Shown in pieces: positions 12,501-24,225 of a DNA stretch of 64,000 nt. Every line of letters begins with the position of its first letter. The first letter of the stretch is position 1. The translations under genes were made by a program, and so were the position numbers. This DNA comes from Chiridota heheva (lineage: Eukaryota; Echinodermata; Holothuroidea; Apodida; Chiridotidae): the NCBI GenBank assembly GCA_020152595.1, contig JAIGNY010001454.1:1338001-1402000 (forward strand). Reading direction: 5' to 3'. The notes below the pieces were generated by a model, which had not been told where the DNA came from, made no database searches, and was given only the letters and a program-made list of their open reading frames with translations.

Positions 12501-13622
12501 AGAAAACGTAATGGACCCAAAACAGTACCTTGTAGTACACCGGATAAAACCTGGCTGAATACCCTTAACCCTTCGTTTACCTTACCAACATATACAATAG
12601 TCCTCAGTCTGGGATGGCTGAATACCCTGACCCTTTACTCACCTATACTAGTCTAGTTAAAAGCATTGCTTGGAATTTTCATAGTAGGCCTATGGGTCAA
12701 TAATGAGGCTAAAATTAAAATTTTATGATACTCTCATTGTGAAATGATAAAACGATATCTGATTTGCATAAGTATGGCAGACTACTCTTATAAATCCAGT
12801 GTAAAAAACATGCTTCATAAATTAGATTGGCGTGCTGAAAATAAGAAGATTTGAATCTGAATCGGTTAAGTCGGCAAAAATCCTACAAGAGGACATGAAC
12901 GCCAACCGAAGATACAACACCCGACTACATATGCTATACAAAATCAACAACAATGTTGTCGTCATCAATAAAGATGAACTTATCCCCACCGTCAGAACTA
13001 ATACAAGAAATAATCATGACCTTAATTTCCAGGTTCCCTATGCTAAAAAGAATGTATATGACGCTCTTTCTTCCCTCACACACTAAAAGATTGGAATGCT
13101 TAACCGTCGGACATTGTACATGCACCAAGTCTCTACTGTTTCAAAGCTAAACTTACTAACACTTGTATTGCTGACTAGTTTTTTTTATTCAGTATTATCA
13201 TTTTTTTATTTTATTTTTTACTCATACTTTTTACGCTCGGTTGGCGTTCATGTCCTCTTGAAGGATTTTTGCCGACTTAATCGATTCCGATTCAGAAGTA
13301 ACTTGTCACATGCAGGTTTATTGAAATGAACAATGAAAAGGCACTAACAATTATGCAACAGAGATAAAAACTAGCATGCATGAGTACAATGAATATTCGG
13401 CATAGTTTATTCAATAAGTGTATTAGCCTATACCATGTGCAACTGAATATTTGCAGCACCAAACTCGCCCAACTCCTTGATCAATCTTGTTTTTGTCCGC
13501 CCAGGTTCAGGAAATCTTGAAAAAACTACAATTTTGTGTCTGTGAGAATACCATTTAGCTTTCAAAATTAACCATGCCGCTGATATGGTAAATAAACTTC
13601 CTAGACTTATCGCAAGGCTCAT
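406..13622 (-). CDS. DUF2064 - family 2 glycosyltransferase fusion protein, 9 exons visible, C-terminus beyond the window
   Basis: Seen: exons at 13434-13622, 11064-11300, 10367-10517, 9805-9905, 8356-8496, 7850-7964, 4080-4303, 877-922 and 406-503 join in frame through GT-AG junctions to 434 codons. Residues 1-30 hold a hydrophobic segment (SLAISLGSLFTISAAWLIL), probably a membrane anchor. Residues 31-230 resemble DUF2064 / rSAM-selenodomain transferase 1: FSRFPEPGRTKTRL, IGADIPG (143-149), GPAFDGGYYLVGL (172-184). Residues 250-434 resemble transferase 2, a GT2 fold: SIIVPTYNEEANI (252-264), CDGGSKD (280-286), GRAKQMN (312-318), LFLHADT (330-336), ELPYGDQALF (402-411), GGFPE and LLED (428-431). 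Known: bacterial members are usually separate adjacent genes, sometimes near arsenosugar or selenium loci. Inferred: a membrane-anchored sugar or nucleotide transferase; the substrate is unknown. The introns, filled with animal repeats, argue against bacterial contamination. The start ATG at 13622 has A at -3; an in-frame upstream ATG at 13787 is less likely. Confidence 0.88.
877..922 (-). CDS. glycosyltransferase fusion, 46-nt microexon 8
   Basis: It encodes MKILEKGTNYRAKTF plus one base, matching the family pattern RL.EWG.N.RS that precedes LPYGDQ. The acceptor is TTCCAG and the donor G|GTAAGT, both strong, and the phase fits exons 7 and 9. It was found only by family expectation plus splice sites. 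Confidence 0.75.
1165..1345 (+). mobile_element. tRNA-derived SINE copy (variant head)
   Basis: An A-box-like segment (TGGCAGTGTGGTAAGC) and a B-box-like segment (CTTTGATTCCCGG) precede a core ACCAGTGCTCCACAACTGG and AATGGCCGTGG, ending near GGGACGTTGTAAACC. The core is shared with copies at 7.7, 25.2 and 36.1 kb, but the tRNA-like head differs. Confidence 0.6.
2294..2360. repeat. three copies of a 20-bp unit
   Basis: GTATGAAAAGTCTACCAGAT occurs three times in tandem with one base variant (GGCT/GTCT), in intron 7-8 of the glycosyltransferase gene. Confidence 0.65.
2670..3962. repeat. 34-bp minisatellite, about 38 copies
   Basis: The unit is AATCACATGGCTCAATG plus (G/T/A)CAGTACAGTAAGCTCC. 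Copies differ mainly at two positions (GGC/GTC/GAC and GTAAG/GTGAG), and the variants are intermixed. The array lies in intron 7-8 of the glycosyltransferase gene. Confidence 0.95.
4080..4303 (-). CDS. glycosyltransferase fusion, exon 7
   Basis: Residues 312-386: GRAKQMNCG, LLFLHADTKLPP, ICGAFQFGLDI. An acidic insertion (NNSGDESDSVEEKQNR) interrupts the usual short GAFR..F segment. The donor used is GTACAA after NRF. The alternative donor GTTTGT four bases upstream would put an immediate stop in exon 8. Confidence 0.85.
4478..4818. repeat. 31-bp minisatellite, about 11 copies
   Basis: Unit ATTATTCAGCCTGGTCTGAA followed by TTACC(A/G)AACAC. It lies just upstream (minus-strand sense) of exon 7. 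Confidence 0.9.
4890..6572. repeat. 38-bp minisatellite, about 43 copies
   Basis: Unit AAGGAAGCAAACCTTACAAG plus GCTTCCCTAGAACACAAC. The unit contains a weak inverted pair (GGAAGC / GCTTCC), so single strands could fold. Same intron as the 31- and 36-bp arrays. Confidence 0.95.
6652..7454. repeat. 36-bp near-perfect palindromic minisatellite, about 22 copies
   Basis: Unit GATGATTTCATCATCACT plus ACTTTACAAAATAAGAGT. Each unit holds the inverted pair AGTGATGA / TCATCACT around TTTCA, a potential hairpin. Copies are almost identical except around 6990-7075. Because 36 is a multiple of 3, several frames stay open on both strands; these are not genes. Confidence 0.95.
7697..7840 (+). mobile_element. 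SINE 3' fragment
   Basis: It carries the core (CAACCAGTGAGTTCACAACTGG, TTATCAAAGGCCGTGG), then CAGCACTGGATACTTTCGGG and ACGTTAAACC, and a tail of TGCTA repeats. No tRNA-like head is visible. It sits next to exon 6, just past its splice donor. Confidence 0.6.
7850..7964 (-). CDS. glycosyltransferase fusion, exon 6
   Basis: Residues 274-311: AEILVCDGGSKDNTTNLVEEF, with the GT2 DGGSxD metal/nucleotide motif. The acceptor is CTTTCAG and the donor G|GTAAGC, phase 1; the leftover G starts the GRAKQMN motif in exon 7. Confidence 0.88.
8356..8496 (-). CDS. glycosyltransferase fusion, exon 5: interdomain linker and GT2 start
   Basis: Residues 227-273. It opens with DESKDLHEF, completing the DUF2064 end, then about 15 linker residues, then SIIVPTYNEEANIISTL, the nucleotide-binding N-terminus of GT2 enzymes. 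The acceptor is TTTGCAG and the donor AAA|GTAAG. This exon physically joins the two domains, so the fusion is not an artefact of joining neighbouring genes. Confidence 0.9.
8874..9748. repeat. 29-bp minisatellite, about 30 copies
   Basis: Unit TTGAGCTATACTGACATATG plus TTCTGTAGG, with frequent TTCTTTAGG variants. It fills the intron between exons 4 and 5 of the glycosyltransferase gene. Confidence 0.95.
9805..9905 (-). CDS. glycosyltransferase fusion, exon 4
   Basis: Residues 193-226: IDWGTEKVLKQQI, then AGLRVNVLPQLLTDV, the C-terminal DUF2064 helix and LP..xDV segment. The acceptor is TTTTCAG and the donor GTG|GTTGGT. The exon is 101 nt, and the phase closes correctly with exons 3 and 5. 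Confidence 0.83.
10367..10517 (-). CDS. glycosyltransferase fusion, exon 3
   Basis: Residues 143-192, beginning IGADIPGITEDILDAAF and containing GPAFDGGYYLVGL, the most diagnostic DUF2064 motif. The acceptor is TTCAAAG and the donor AA|GTATGG, phase 1. No open frame with an ATG covers it, so a single-frame search misses it. Confidence 0.85.
11064..11300 (-). CDS. glycosyltransferase fusion, exon 2
   Basis: Residues 64-142, the middle of the DUF2064 domain, including YWLDSRR and the FGERIVDVFVRSF helix expected before the IGxDxP strand. The acceptor is CTCACAG. The donor GTTAGA is weak but is the only position that joins LL to IGADIPG in frame (phase 0). Confidence 0.8.
11455..12645. repeat. 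about 62-bp tandem repeat split by a LINE insertion
   Basis: CTCAGTCTGGGATGGCTGAA followed by TACCCTTGACCCTTC and CTTACCAACATATACAATAG recurs on both sides of the CR1-like fragment at 11540-12550. This suggests the retroelement landed in a small tandem array in intron 1-2. Confidence 0.65.
11540..12550 (-). pseudogene. 5'-truncated CR1-like LINE fragment (reverse transcriptase C-terminus)
   Basis: The minus-strand reading holds YLGVEIDIKLRWDKHIHNIT, ESVQRRVARFCMADYSYKSS and LHKLDWPLLKARRYNTRLHM, nearly the same as the element at 28.6-29.5 kb. Frames are broken near 12040-12140. The 3' end (ATGTCCTCTTGAAGGATTTT, GCCGACCTAACGGATTCAG) matches the family terminus. It is a dead copy inside intron 1-2 of the host gene. 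Confidence 0.85.
12779..13300 (+). pseudogene. second CR1-like LINE fragment, opposite orientation, with internal inverted 3' end
   Basis: It contains the MLHKLDW start, RRYNTRLHMLYKINNN, VPYAKKN and the family 3' terminus at about 13228-13296. A short reverse-oriented piece of that same 3' terminus (about 12850-12905) is inserted between two copies of GAAGAT. It faces the fragment at 11540-12550. Confidence 0.75.
13434..13622 (-). CDS. glycosyltransferase fusion, exon 1 (coding part)
   Basis: It encodes residues 1-63: the start Met, a hydrophobic segment, then KIVVFSRFPEPGRTKTRLI, the N-terminal DUF2064 signature. It ends in phase 0 at ATG|GTATAG. The reading frame stays open upstream to 13787, but that part is unlike the family and is read here as 5' UTR. 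Confidence 0.85.
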
Positions 13623-13849
13623 CTTCCTTTCCTGTTTTTCATCACAAAAAGAAGATGAAATTGTTTGGTTCTCAAGTTTGACCGCTTGATAATGCTTGCT
13701 AAGTTGCAAGTTGCAGTGATTATGAAATATGCACAAGTCAGGTGACATAAGCATGTGACACGAATTGTTTTGCATCTGAGACAGCAAGAAAAGATTTATT
13801 TCCTGTTGATTGAAACATGATTAATCAAATTGTGTACAGGATAATTTTA

Positions 13850-14510
<661 letters not shown>

Positions 14511-14841
14511 GGGGTAGGGGCCATTTTTTTTTTTTATCGGGGCCCTGTTGAGCTGACAATGAATACATTTTTTATTTTTATTGAGTAGCTAGGGGCCCCT
14601 CTCGGTGAGGGGTGAGGGTCTGGAGTGTTCATGCGCCTAGCATCACAGCCAGTATTGTTAGGGCCGACTAGCTCACTTACTTAAGTGGGTGAAATTTGAA
14701 AAGCGAAAATTAGTATAGCCTGTGCCCGTCGTTCACGTAAGTCACTGAATTACCCTACATCCTCGTTGGTTCCCCTGGTAACTAGTACTCCAGCTGGTTA
14801 TAGGCTAATACGGCTCTGGCTAAAGGGAGGAAACCCCCGAA

Positions 14842-15545
14842 AAGAAACCTGCTGCGATGGGCTAACAACCCATCCAGTTCAAGAAACCTGCTGCGATGGG
14901 CTAACAACCCATCCAGTTCAAGAAACCTGCTGCGATGGGCTAACAACCCATCCAGTTCATTAAACATGCTGGGATGGGCTGACAAACCATCCAGTTCAAG
15001 AAAGCTGTTGCGATAAGCTAACAACCGATCCAGTTCATTAAACCTGCTGCGATGGGCTAACAACCCATCCAGTTCGTTAAACCTGCTGTGATGGGCTAAC
15101 AACCCATCCAGTTCATTAAACATGCTGCGATGGGCTAACAACCCATCCAGTTCAAGAAGCCTGCTGTGGTGGGCTAACAACCCATCCAGTTCATTAAACC
15201 TGCTGCGATGGGCTAACAACCCATCCAGTTCATTATACCTGCTGCGATGGGCTAACAATCAATCCAGTTCGTTAACCTGCTGCGATGGGCTAACAACCCA
15301 TCCAGTTCAAGAAAGCTACTGCAATGGGCTAACAACCCATCTAGTTCATTGAACCTACTGTGATGGGCTAACAACCCATCCAGTTTATTAAACATGCTGC
15401 GATGGACTAACAACCCATCCAGTTCAAGAAGCCTGCTGTGATGGGCTAACAACCCATCCAGTTCATAAAACCAGCTGCGATGGGCTAACAAGTCGTCCAG
15501 TTCATTAAACCTGCTGCGATGGGCTAACAACCCATCCAGTTTATT
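14842..15545. repeat. 39-bp minisatellite in the LINE leader, about 18 copies
   Basis: Unit GCGATGGGCTAACAACCCAT plus CCAGTTCATTAAACCTGCT. Each unit holds the inverted pair GATGGG / CCCATC around CTAACAA. As 39 is divisible by 3, the minus strand reads as a 13-residue peptide repeat (LLAHRSRFNELDG); there is no sign of a real gene. Confidence 0.93.
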
Positions 15546-15744
15546 CTATTGTTACGGAAACTGCAAGTGTAACTCGTATATCGTAGCATATGTTGGAAAT
15601 GGACGACGGCGATCCAAATTCCAATGGAAAATGATCTGCGGTTTGTGGATAGCGTGACGCCAGTGGGTCAAAGCTTTAAGGAAGCTCACCGGCTCACTGG
15701 CCGAATATGTCAGTCAACTCATCCAGCCAAAAGAAATTACTTAC

Positions 15745-16480
15745 ATTGGATGCTGGAGTGTAAGATCACTTTACTCAACTGTTAAGGCAGCAATACTTGC
15801 CAATGAGATAACACGATACAGCATTGTTATCTTGGGAATGAATTAATGTACAGTAGACGGTTCTGGTATAGTCAGACCAGGGACCTGCTATATAGATTGA
15901 ATACCGGTGAAACCATCTTATTTTCAGGGAGAGAGGATATTATGCATTTCCAAGGAGTAGCAGTGATGATGTCTAAGAAAGCAGAACAGTCACTGCTTGA
16001 GTGGAAACCTATCAATGAGAGGCTGATCTATGTCAGGTTTTTTTTTATAACTTTTCTACCAAATACGTCAAACTTTCTGTCATACCTATGCCCCAACCAA
16101 TGATGCTGGTGATGAGGACAAAGACAACTTCTACGATCAACTGCAAGCTGTAAATAATGGAGTACCGAACACTGATGTACTGATATTGATGAGGCCTCAA
16201 CGTCAAAGTAGGTCATAACAATGAAAGTTATGGGAATGTTATTCTGTTATTGGTAGGCATGGAGCCGGTGAGAGGAATGCTAATGAGAAGCTTCTGGACT
16301 TCTGCGGTAACAATAATATGGTAATAAGTAATACAATTTTCCCACATAAGCAAATACACAAGCAAACCTGGACTTCCCCTGGAGGGAGGACACTGAATCA
16401 AATTGACCATGTGATGGTAACAAAACAGCACTGGACATCTGTACTGGACACCCCGAGCCACGGGGGGTGCTGACATCGCT
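15745..16480 (+). pseudogene. APE-type endonuclease remnant of the RTE/CFDP2-like LINE
   Basis: CWSVRSLYSTVKAAILANEI corresponds to the TWNVRTLY.TGK start of CFDP2-like endonucleases. It is followed, with stops and frameshifts, by NTGETILFSGREDIMHFQGV, MSKKAEQSLLEWKPINERLI, then GAGERNANEKLLDFC and HKQTWTSPGGRTLNQIDHVM. It is unambiguous as a family member and clearly inactive. Confidence 0.8.
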
Positions 16481-16489
16481 AGTAGGGAT

Positions 16490-16720
16490 ACAGGGGCGAA
16501 GCCCCCGGAAGCTTTGCAGATTTCTTGTTGTTGATGCCCCAAAATGGCACTAAAAAAGAAAAGAAAAAAAGCTGGGGTCCAGGGGCGAAGCCCCGGAAGC
16601 TCTGTAGATTTTTTTGTTTTTGATGCCCAAAATGGATTCAAATCAAACAGAGAAATTCAAAACTTAAATTGATGAACAGAAGATAATTTAGATTCTATCA
16701 ACTCAGATAAGCATTTGGGT
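16490..16720. repeat. repeated GGGGCGAAGCCCC motif block
   Basis: CCAGGGGCGAAGCCCCGGAAGC with GATGCCCAAAATGG occurs twice here and once more at about 18960-19015, next to the minus-strand LINE. It probably belongs to an inserted element; the family was not recognised. Confidence 0.5.
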
Positions 16721-17080
16721 TCCCGGGGCGGAAGGGGGGGGGGACTTTATACTAAAAGTGGTAGGGGTGTGTGACCAACCGAAAAACATACCCACAGTAT
16801 GACAGATTTTTTGGTAACTGCAGTATGAAATTAACACAGTAAACACCGCATTTTTTAAGACCTGCACTACGAACATGATGGGAAAAAAAAGCCATTTTTC
16901 TTTTTTTTACTAAATTTATTTTTCTAGTGCAACGATAATAGTGCAAAAAAGGAACCTGCTTGGGCGGCACGTATACATATACCTCACATATGAAAGTGCT
17001 CCCACACCCCCGGGTTTGGGTAACCATTTCTAAACCAGTGAACAGATCATAATTTCCTTTGAAAGTTGAGACAATTCAGG

Positions 17081-19015
<1,935 letters not shown>

Positions 19016-19339
19016 TAGCTGCAGCACTGACCAGAATTTTTCTTTTATTACTTTAAACATTAGAATATAGAATATATTATAATATATAATAACTAACTAT
19101 TAGGACCTATGAATTTGAGGATGGTATGGGGGAAAAGGACAGATAATGTTTGAAATGGAAGTCATCTGTGAAATTTTGATGCCGGTTTTTTATTTGGGGG
19201 TACACGGGGGACACAGCAAAAGTTTTGGGGCATGTGTCCCCTCCCCCACCCCCATTCCCCCTTAGCGACGTCACTGCTATTAAACCGGTAACATATGTTA
19301 CTTGTTATTCTGTAATATAAGAAAACAACACTAGTCATA

Positions 19340-20745
19340 TTACTAGATTCGAAATAAAGGATGCAATGAAGAATTTAAAGAATGACAAGGCTGCTGGTAA
19401 TGATAATATTAACAGAACTACCAGACTGCTTAAAGCGGATACCCATATTACGGAAGGATGGCTAGAGGATTTTTTCAGGGCAATATGGGACACAGAAATA
19501 ATATCAAAATCTTGGAAACAGGGGCTGATTGTGAAGTCCCAAAGAAGGGTGATATTACCAACTGTGACAATTGGAGAGGTATTACCTTAACATCAGTGCC
19601 TAACAAAATGTTGGGGAGAGTTTTGATCGATAGAATCAGAAACGGAGTTGACAGCAAGCTGAGAGTTGAACAAGCAGGGTTCAGAAGAGGAATGAACACC
19701 ACCAAACAAATATTCATACTTCGCAACATATGAACAGGTCGTCGAGTGACAGCTTATGGCATCCCACAGAAACTCATGGCAATGGTTAAAATACTGTATG
19801 AATGTAATGAATGTGCTGTAATAGATGAAGGGGTGGTGTCAGAATGGTTTCAAGTTAAGACTGGAGAGTCAAACAAGACGATGTAATGTTTGGACTGGGT
19901 GATGCGTAAGACAACTGAAGCCAATAGTAATTAAATGGAATAAAATGGAGGTTTATATCAAGGTTAGAAGACCTTGATTTTGCAGATGACACCTCCTTTT
20001 ACATATGCAACAAAACTAACGCGGCTGAACCAATATGCTGCACAAACTGGGTTAAGAATAGATAAGAATACGACTGAACTCATGAAAGTAATAGTAGATG
20101 CTGTGACAAAGTGCAAATTAATAATGAACATCTTAAACATGGTACATACAAGTACCTAGGAGCAACTGTAAACACATAAGGTGGTGGTGGAGAAGATATC
20201 GTTAACATAATTTCTAAAGCAAGAACATCTCTCATAAAATTAAAGAGCTTGAGATATGGAGCTCCAATATATATTCAGTCAAAACAAAGATCAGATTATT
20301 TAACTCTATTGTTAAGTCAGTTTTCTTATACAGTTGTGAGACGTGGAAGACCAGTGAGACTGCCAATAAGAAAGTGGATACCTTTATGTTCAAATATGAA
20401 TGAGAAGAATTTTGAAGATCAGATGGCCATAGCATATGTTGTTTTAAATGATGAATTATTGAGATTTACTAAGCAAAGGAGAATTAGCAACGAAGTCAAA
20501 ATGAGGTGGAGGTGGATTGAGCATGTATTAAGAATGGAAGAGGACAGCCACTGCATGGCAGCATTGACATGGAAGCCAGAAAAGAGACGGAAAGTAAGTA
20601 GCCCAAGAACGACATGGAGAAGAACGGTAGTGAAGGAAAGAGAGGAGCTAGGGTGGAATTCTTGGAATGAAGACAAACACGTTGCCAGAGATAGGAAACG
20701 TTGGAGGGAGTACACTGCAGCCTTATGGGACACATAGCCCGAAGA
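19340..20745 (+). pseudogene. RTE/CFDP2-like LINE, 3' half (reverse transcriptase and C-terminus), decayed
   Basis: Across three frames: LKNDKAAGNDNI, LIVKVPKKGDITNCDNWRGI, VEQAGFRRGMNTTKQIFILR, then after breaks LEDLDFADDT (catalytic box), YKYLGATVNT, and finally RRISNEVKMRWRWIEHVLRM and TTWRRTVVKEREELGW up to RWREYTAALWDT*. It probably continues the endonuclease remnant at 15.7-16.5 kb, split by later insertions. Confidence 0.85.
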
Positions 20746-20879
20746 GGGCAGTGAGTAAATGAGTGAGATCGGGGCCGATGAAGGAGCCCAAGTTTATTTT
20801 CTATTCTGAGAATGCGTTTTGGTTTTTTATTGAGTGGGAGGGTCCCGTAAATGAGCAAATACCCCCCCAAACTTAACGG

Positions 20880-21290
20880 TAAAATTGAGATTATTCAGTA
20901 AATCTGCCAGTATAAGGTCGGTAAACATACCGATTTAGATTATTAACTTTTTTACAGGGAGGCATTTTTTTTCTTCTTCAAATGGAGTGTTAATTTAAGG
21001 CCTTTGGTGAATCTTAAGTTACTTTACACATCCCAGTCAAAATGGTCTACTAACGCGCATGGGCCCTTATAGTCTAAATCATTGAGCAGAAGGGGATCCC
21101 TACTGCGAAAATGTATTGTCTGATTGTGCTTGATTTTTGAATTGGGAAAGGGCCCTTCTAGTCACCTTTTGTCAAAGAACTTGAAAGAAAGAATACAGCA
21201 AAAATGAGTGAAAATCACGGATGAAAAAAACAATAACAAAATGAACAAAAGGAATACTATAAGTGCAGAAGTGAGAGCTGTTTTCAGGGC
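20880..21290. other. no recognisable gene or repeat
   Basis: AT-rich sequence after the LINE C-terminus. I see no coding pattern, tandem structure or terminal repeats. Confidence 0.3.
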
Positions 21291-21910
21291 CTCAATTTTC
21301 TTATTTCTAGGCAAATTTTTTCGATCTTAAGAAAATTGTGTCAATTTTCGAGAATTTGTTGACAAATTTGACCGTAATTTTGAATTATTTTACCAGATTT
21401 TCCTTCAAATTTACCTTCATTTTTTGGCGATTTTGAGGAACTTTTTGTCATTTTCAGGAAATTTACCTTCATTTTCGGGAATTTTTGTTAAATTTCCTTC
21501 ATCCTTAGGCGATTTTAAAGAACTTTTTGTCATTTTCCGGAAAATTTGTGAACAAATTTGACCAGAATTTCAAATAATTTTGCCAAATTGTAACTTAATT
21601 TTACATTCATTTTCGGAAAATTTTCTTCGATTTTAAGGAAGTTTCTGTCATTTTTGGTAATTTTAGACAAATCTGACCAGAATTTGAAAAAAAAATGCCA
21701 AATTTTAATTCAATTTTACATTCATTTTTGGGATATTTTCTTCAATTTTAAGGAAGTTTCTGTCATTTTTGGCAATTTTCGTAAAATTTCTTTTAATTTA
21801 TGGCAATTTTGAGGAAGTATTTGTCTATTTTTGGAAATTAATGGACATATTTCACCAAAATTTCAAATAATTTGATAAAATGTTTATAATTTCCCAATTT
21901 TACCTGCCAA
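21290..21910. repeat. degenerate AT-rich repeat block
   Basis: Loose reiteration of TTTTCGGAAATTTT / TTTTAAGGAA / AATTTTGACC phrases with no fixed period. Similar texture recurs at 34430-34770, 34900-35400 and 49280-49800. Confidence 0.5.
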
Positions 21911-21971
21911 ACGTGAAGAGCGGGAAGCAGGGAAGGTGAAATCCGATCAGGCCATACTATTTTTTTTTGGT

Positions 21972-22063
21972 CTCCGCGGTCCAGGCTCGTGCAGTCATTC
22001 ATTCATTCTAAATGCTTGCTTCGCTGGAATAACATCAATTTACATCTCCGTGGACCGCGGATC
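21972..22063. repeat. short inverted repeat CCGCGGTCCA ... TGGACCGCGG
   Basis: A perfect 10-bp inverted pair lies about 60 bp apart, ending about 10 bp before the left end of the large inverted repeat. It is notable because the surroundings are AT-rich. Confidence 0.6.
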
Positions 22064-23499
22064 AGTATTTCAAGTCTATACATGTTGTGATTATAATCTG
22101 TCAGTCTGTTAGTTAAAGAGAAATATATCTATACAGCAACACTGAATATTTAGCTTAGTTTGATCTTCCTGTGTATTGTATTTTTGCTAGTTAATATTAG
22201 GAATGATTCTTACACCCTTTTAAAGAGTTAGCTAATCCCAAAGGTTGAAAATTACACTATTGAAACAGTTTTGTATGTAACTATCATAAATTTTGTGAGT
22301 TACAATGATTTGATTTGACCCTTCCAGCTTCCTCATGAACATTAAACAAAAGATTTATCAGAAGTATCAGCTCCAAAATGAGTGTGCATGAAGGGTGATA
22401 TATAAATTCTTAAGCGACGAAAATGAGCTGAATTTATTCATTGACAATGAAAAGGAGGCTTAGATTTAACCTCTTGTTGAGAGCTTACCATATTCCAAAG
22501 AATTTATAGTAAAAATTGAGGGCCACTGCCCTCACACAGACACACACTTTTTGAAGGAGAATTACGGTCTTGCAATAGTATTAGAAATTTGGACAACTAC
22601 CAAGTGTTTGTCGTTAAGTACAAAGCAACACTTTTTGTTAGGGGGCCATAATTTTCCTCAAAGTTTTTCAAAAATGTACTTTTTTAAATCCACCTGAAAT
22701 TGGAAGACAAGTGCCCCCCAGGAAATACGTTCCTGCTTACAGTAATTAACATAATTGAGACCGTTTATTTCTCTCTCTGGCGAGTATTATCCCCTAACCT
22801 TTTGATAGTATAGGGCCATAATTCCTCTGGGTCTAGGGGGCATTCCCCCTCCACCACCACTTTCTGGCAGAATTTCTTCTCCCCAATCCCCCCCCCTCTC
22901 CTTCCTTTTTCCTTCCCTTCCAAGACGAAGTGTTCAAATTTAGCCCATTTTTGAAGAAAATTTTGTCTTTTACAAGATACAGAGATAATCCCAATTTTTG
23001 GTTCGCATGCGAAGCATAATGCGAACCTATGTAATAGCGATTCCCGCCGACCACAGTTTTTCCTGAGATTTTCTCAGAAATGTGAAGTTTTTTAAGAATT
23101 CCTTAGAAAATGTTTTAAAGTTTTTTCAGATTTTCTCAGAAAAAAGTAGTTTGTTCAGATATCCTTATGAAAAGTTAGAATTTCCTTATAAAATGTTTAA
23201 AGTTTTTAGAGACACTTAAGACAAGATTGAAGAATAGTTTCTTTAAGAAGTCTTCAATACATTTGATATTTCCTTAGAAGATAAGTGTAAAATGATATGA
23301 TTTTCCAATATTCTTCAGAGATCCTCAAGCGTCTCTCTCGTAGCATTGGAGGTTACAATTCTTCAAAATATTTGGGCACCAACAGTTGTATCGGCATGAT
23401 TATTCAACTCTGCCTCTATTATTGAGGTCATTTGCATGAAGTTGCTACAGTATATGAACTGACCAGCCTTTTATTTAGTATGGTCAGTCAGGGAATGTG

Positions 23500-24020
23500 A
23501 CTGCATATGGACATAGGGAGGGATGCCATGCGGGACATGGATGGGAGCCATACTGGACATATGATATAATATGTACCATGTGGTATACACCAAGGTCTAT
23601 ATCAGGCATAATTATTTGACTCCCATCTTTTTTTTCTTATTCAACAAGCCATTTGCATATAAGTTATTATATGAACTGACACTTTCATACATACTATGCT
23701 CAATCAGGGACTGATAGCTAGGATGACACTTCAAATGGAGCCTATAGGGTGTCATGGGGTGGGATGCCATGTGGGACATGGGGTGGGCAGGTGCCATGTG
23801 GAACGGTGAAATGCCATGTAGGATCTATGGTTGAATACCATGCGGAACATAAGGTGGGATGCCATGGGATGTTATGTGGGACATGGGATGTTATTTGGGA
23901 CATGGGGTTGGATGCCATATGGGACATGTGGTGGGATGCCATGTGGGACATGGGGTGGGACGCCATGTGGGACATGGGTGGGACGCCATGTGGGACATGG
24001 CGTGGGATGCCACGAGTAAC
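23500..24020. repeat. 24-bp minisatellite within the left arm
   Basis: Unit ATGCCATGTGGGACATGGGG plus TGGG, degenerate towards the outer side. The counterpart in the right arm is 37437-37815. Confidence 0.8.
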
Positions 24021-24225
24021 ACAGACTGTGACATGAAATTTCACCCATAAGTCGTTCTTTTTGGATTTTTTAAATGATTTTTTTTTAAATCGGTGCATCC
24101 ACAAACGTACTCTCTCTCTCTCTCCCTCTCTCTAGGTGCAGAGTCTGAAACAGACATTGGCGACCATGGCCCTCCAGTCACTTCTGTTTAGAGCTAAATG
24201 CATAAACTTATTGTTATTTAGGCTG

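Larger units (their letters stand above)
14580..16490 (+). mobile_element. RTE/CFDP2-like LINE, 5' half (5' UTR and endonuclease)
   Basis: 14580-14840 resembles the 5' leader of CFDP2-like retroelements. A 39-bp tandem array follows, then a decayed endonuclease. The reading breaks off near 16480 at the GADIAS position; the reverse transcriptase half resumes at about 19340 beyond foreign insertions. Confidence 0.6.

Noticed and set aside
406..13622. Bacterial contamination or a bacterial operon as the source of the DUF2064-GT2 gene
   Set aside because: The coding sequence is split by at least eight GT-AG introns containing SINEs, LINE fragments and minisatellites typical of the rest of the window.
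13623..13787. Upstream ATG extending the glycosyltransferase by 55 residues
   Set aside because: The extension is Cys/His/Asn-rich with no family match, whereas ATG at 13622 has a better context and directly precedes a hydrophobic anchor.
23742..24104. Short proteins rich in Met-Ser-His-Met or Cys-Gly-Thr-Trp repeats in the arms
   Set aside because: They are translations of the 24-bp minisatellite and do not persist between the two arms.
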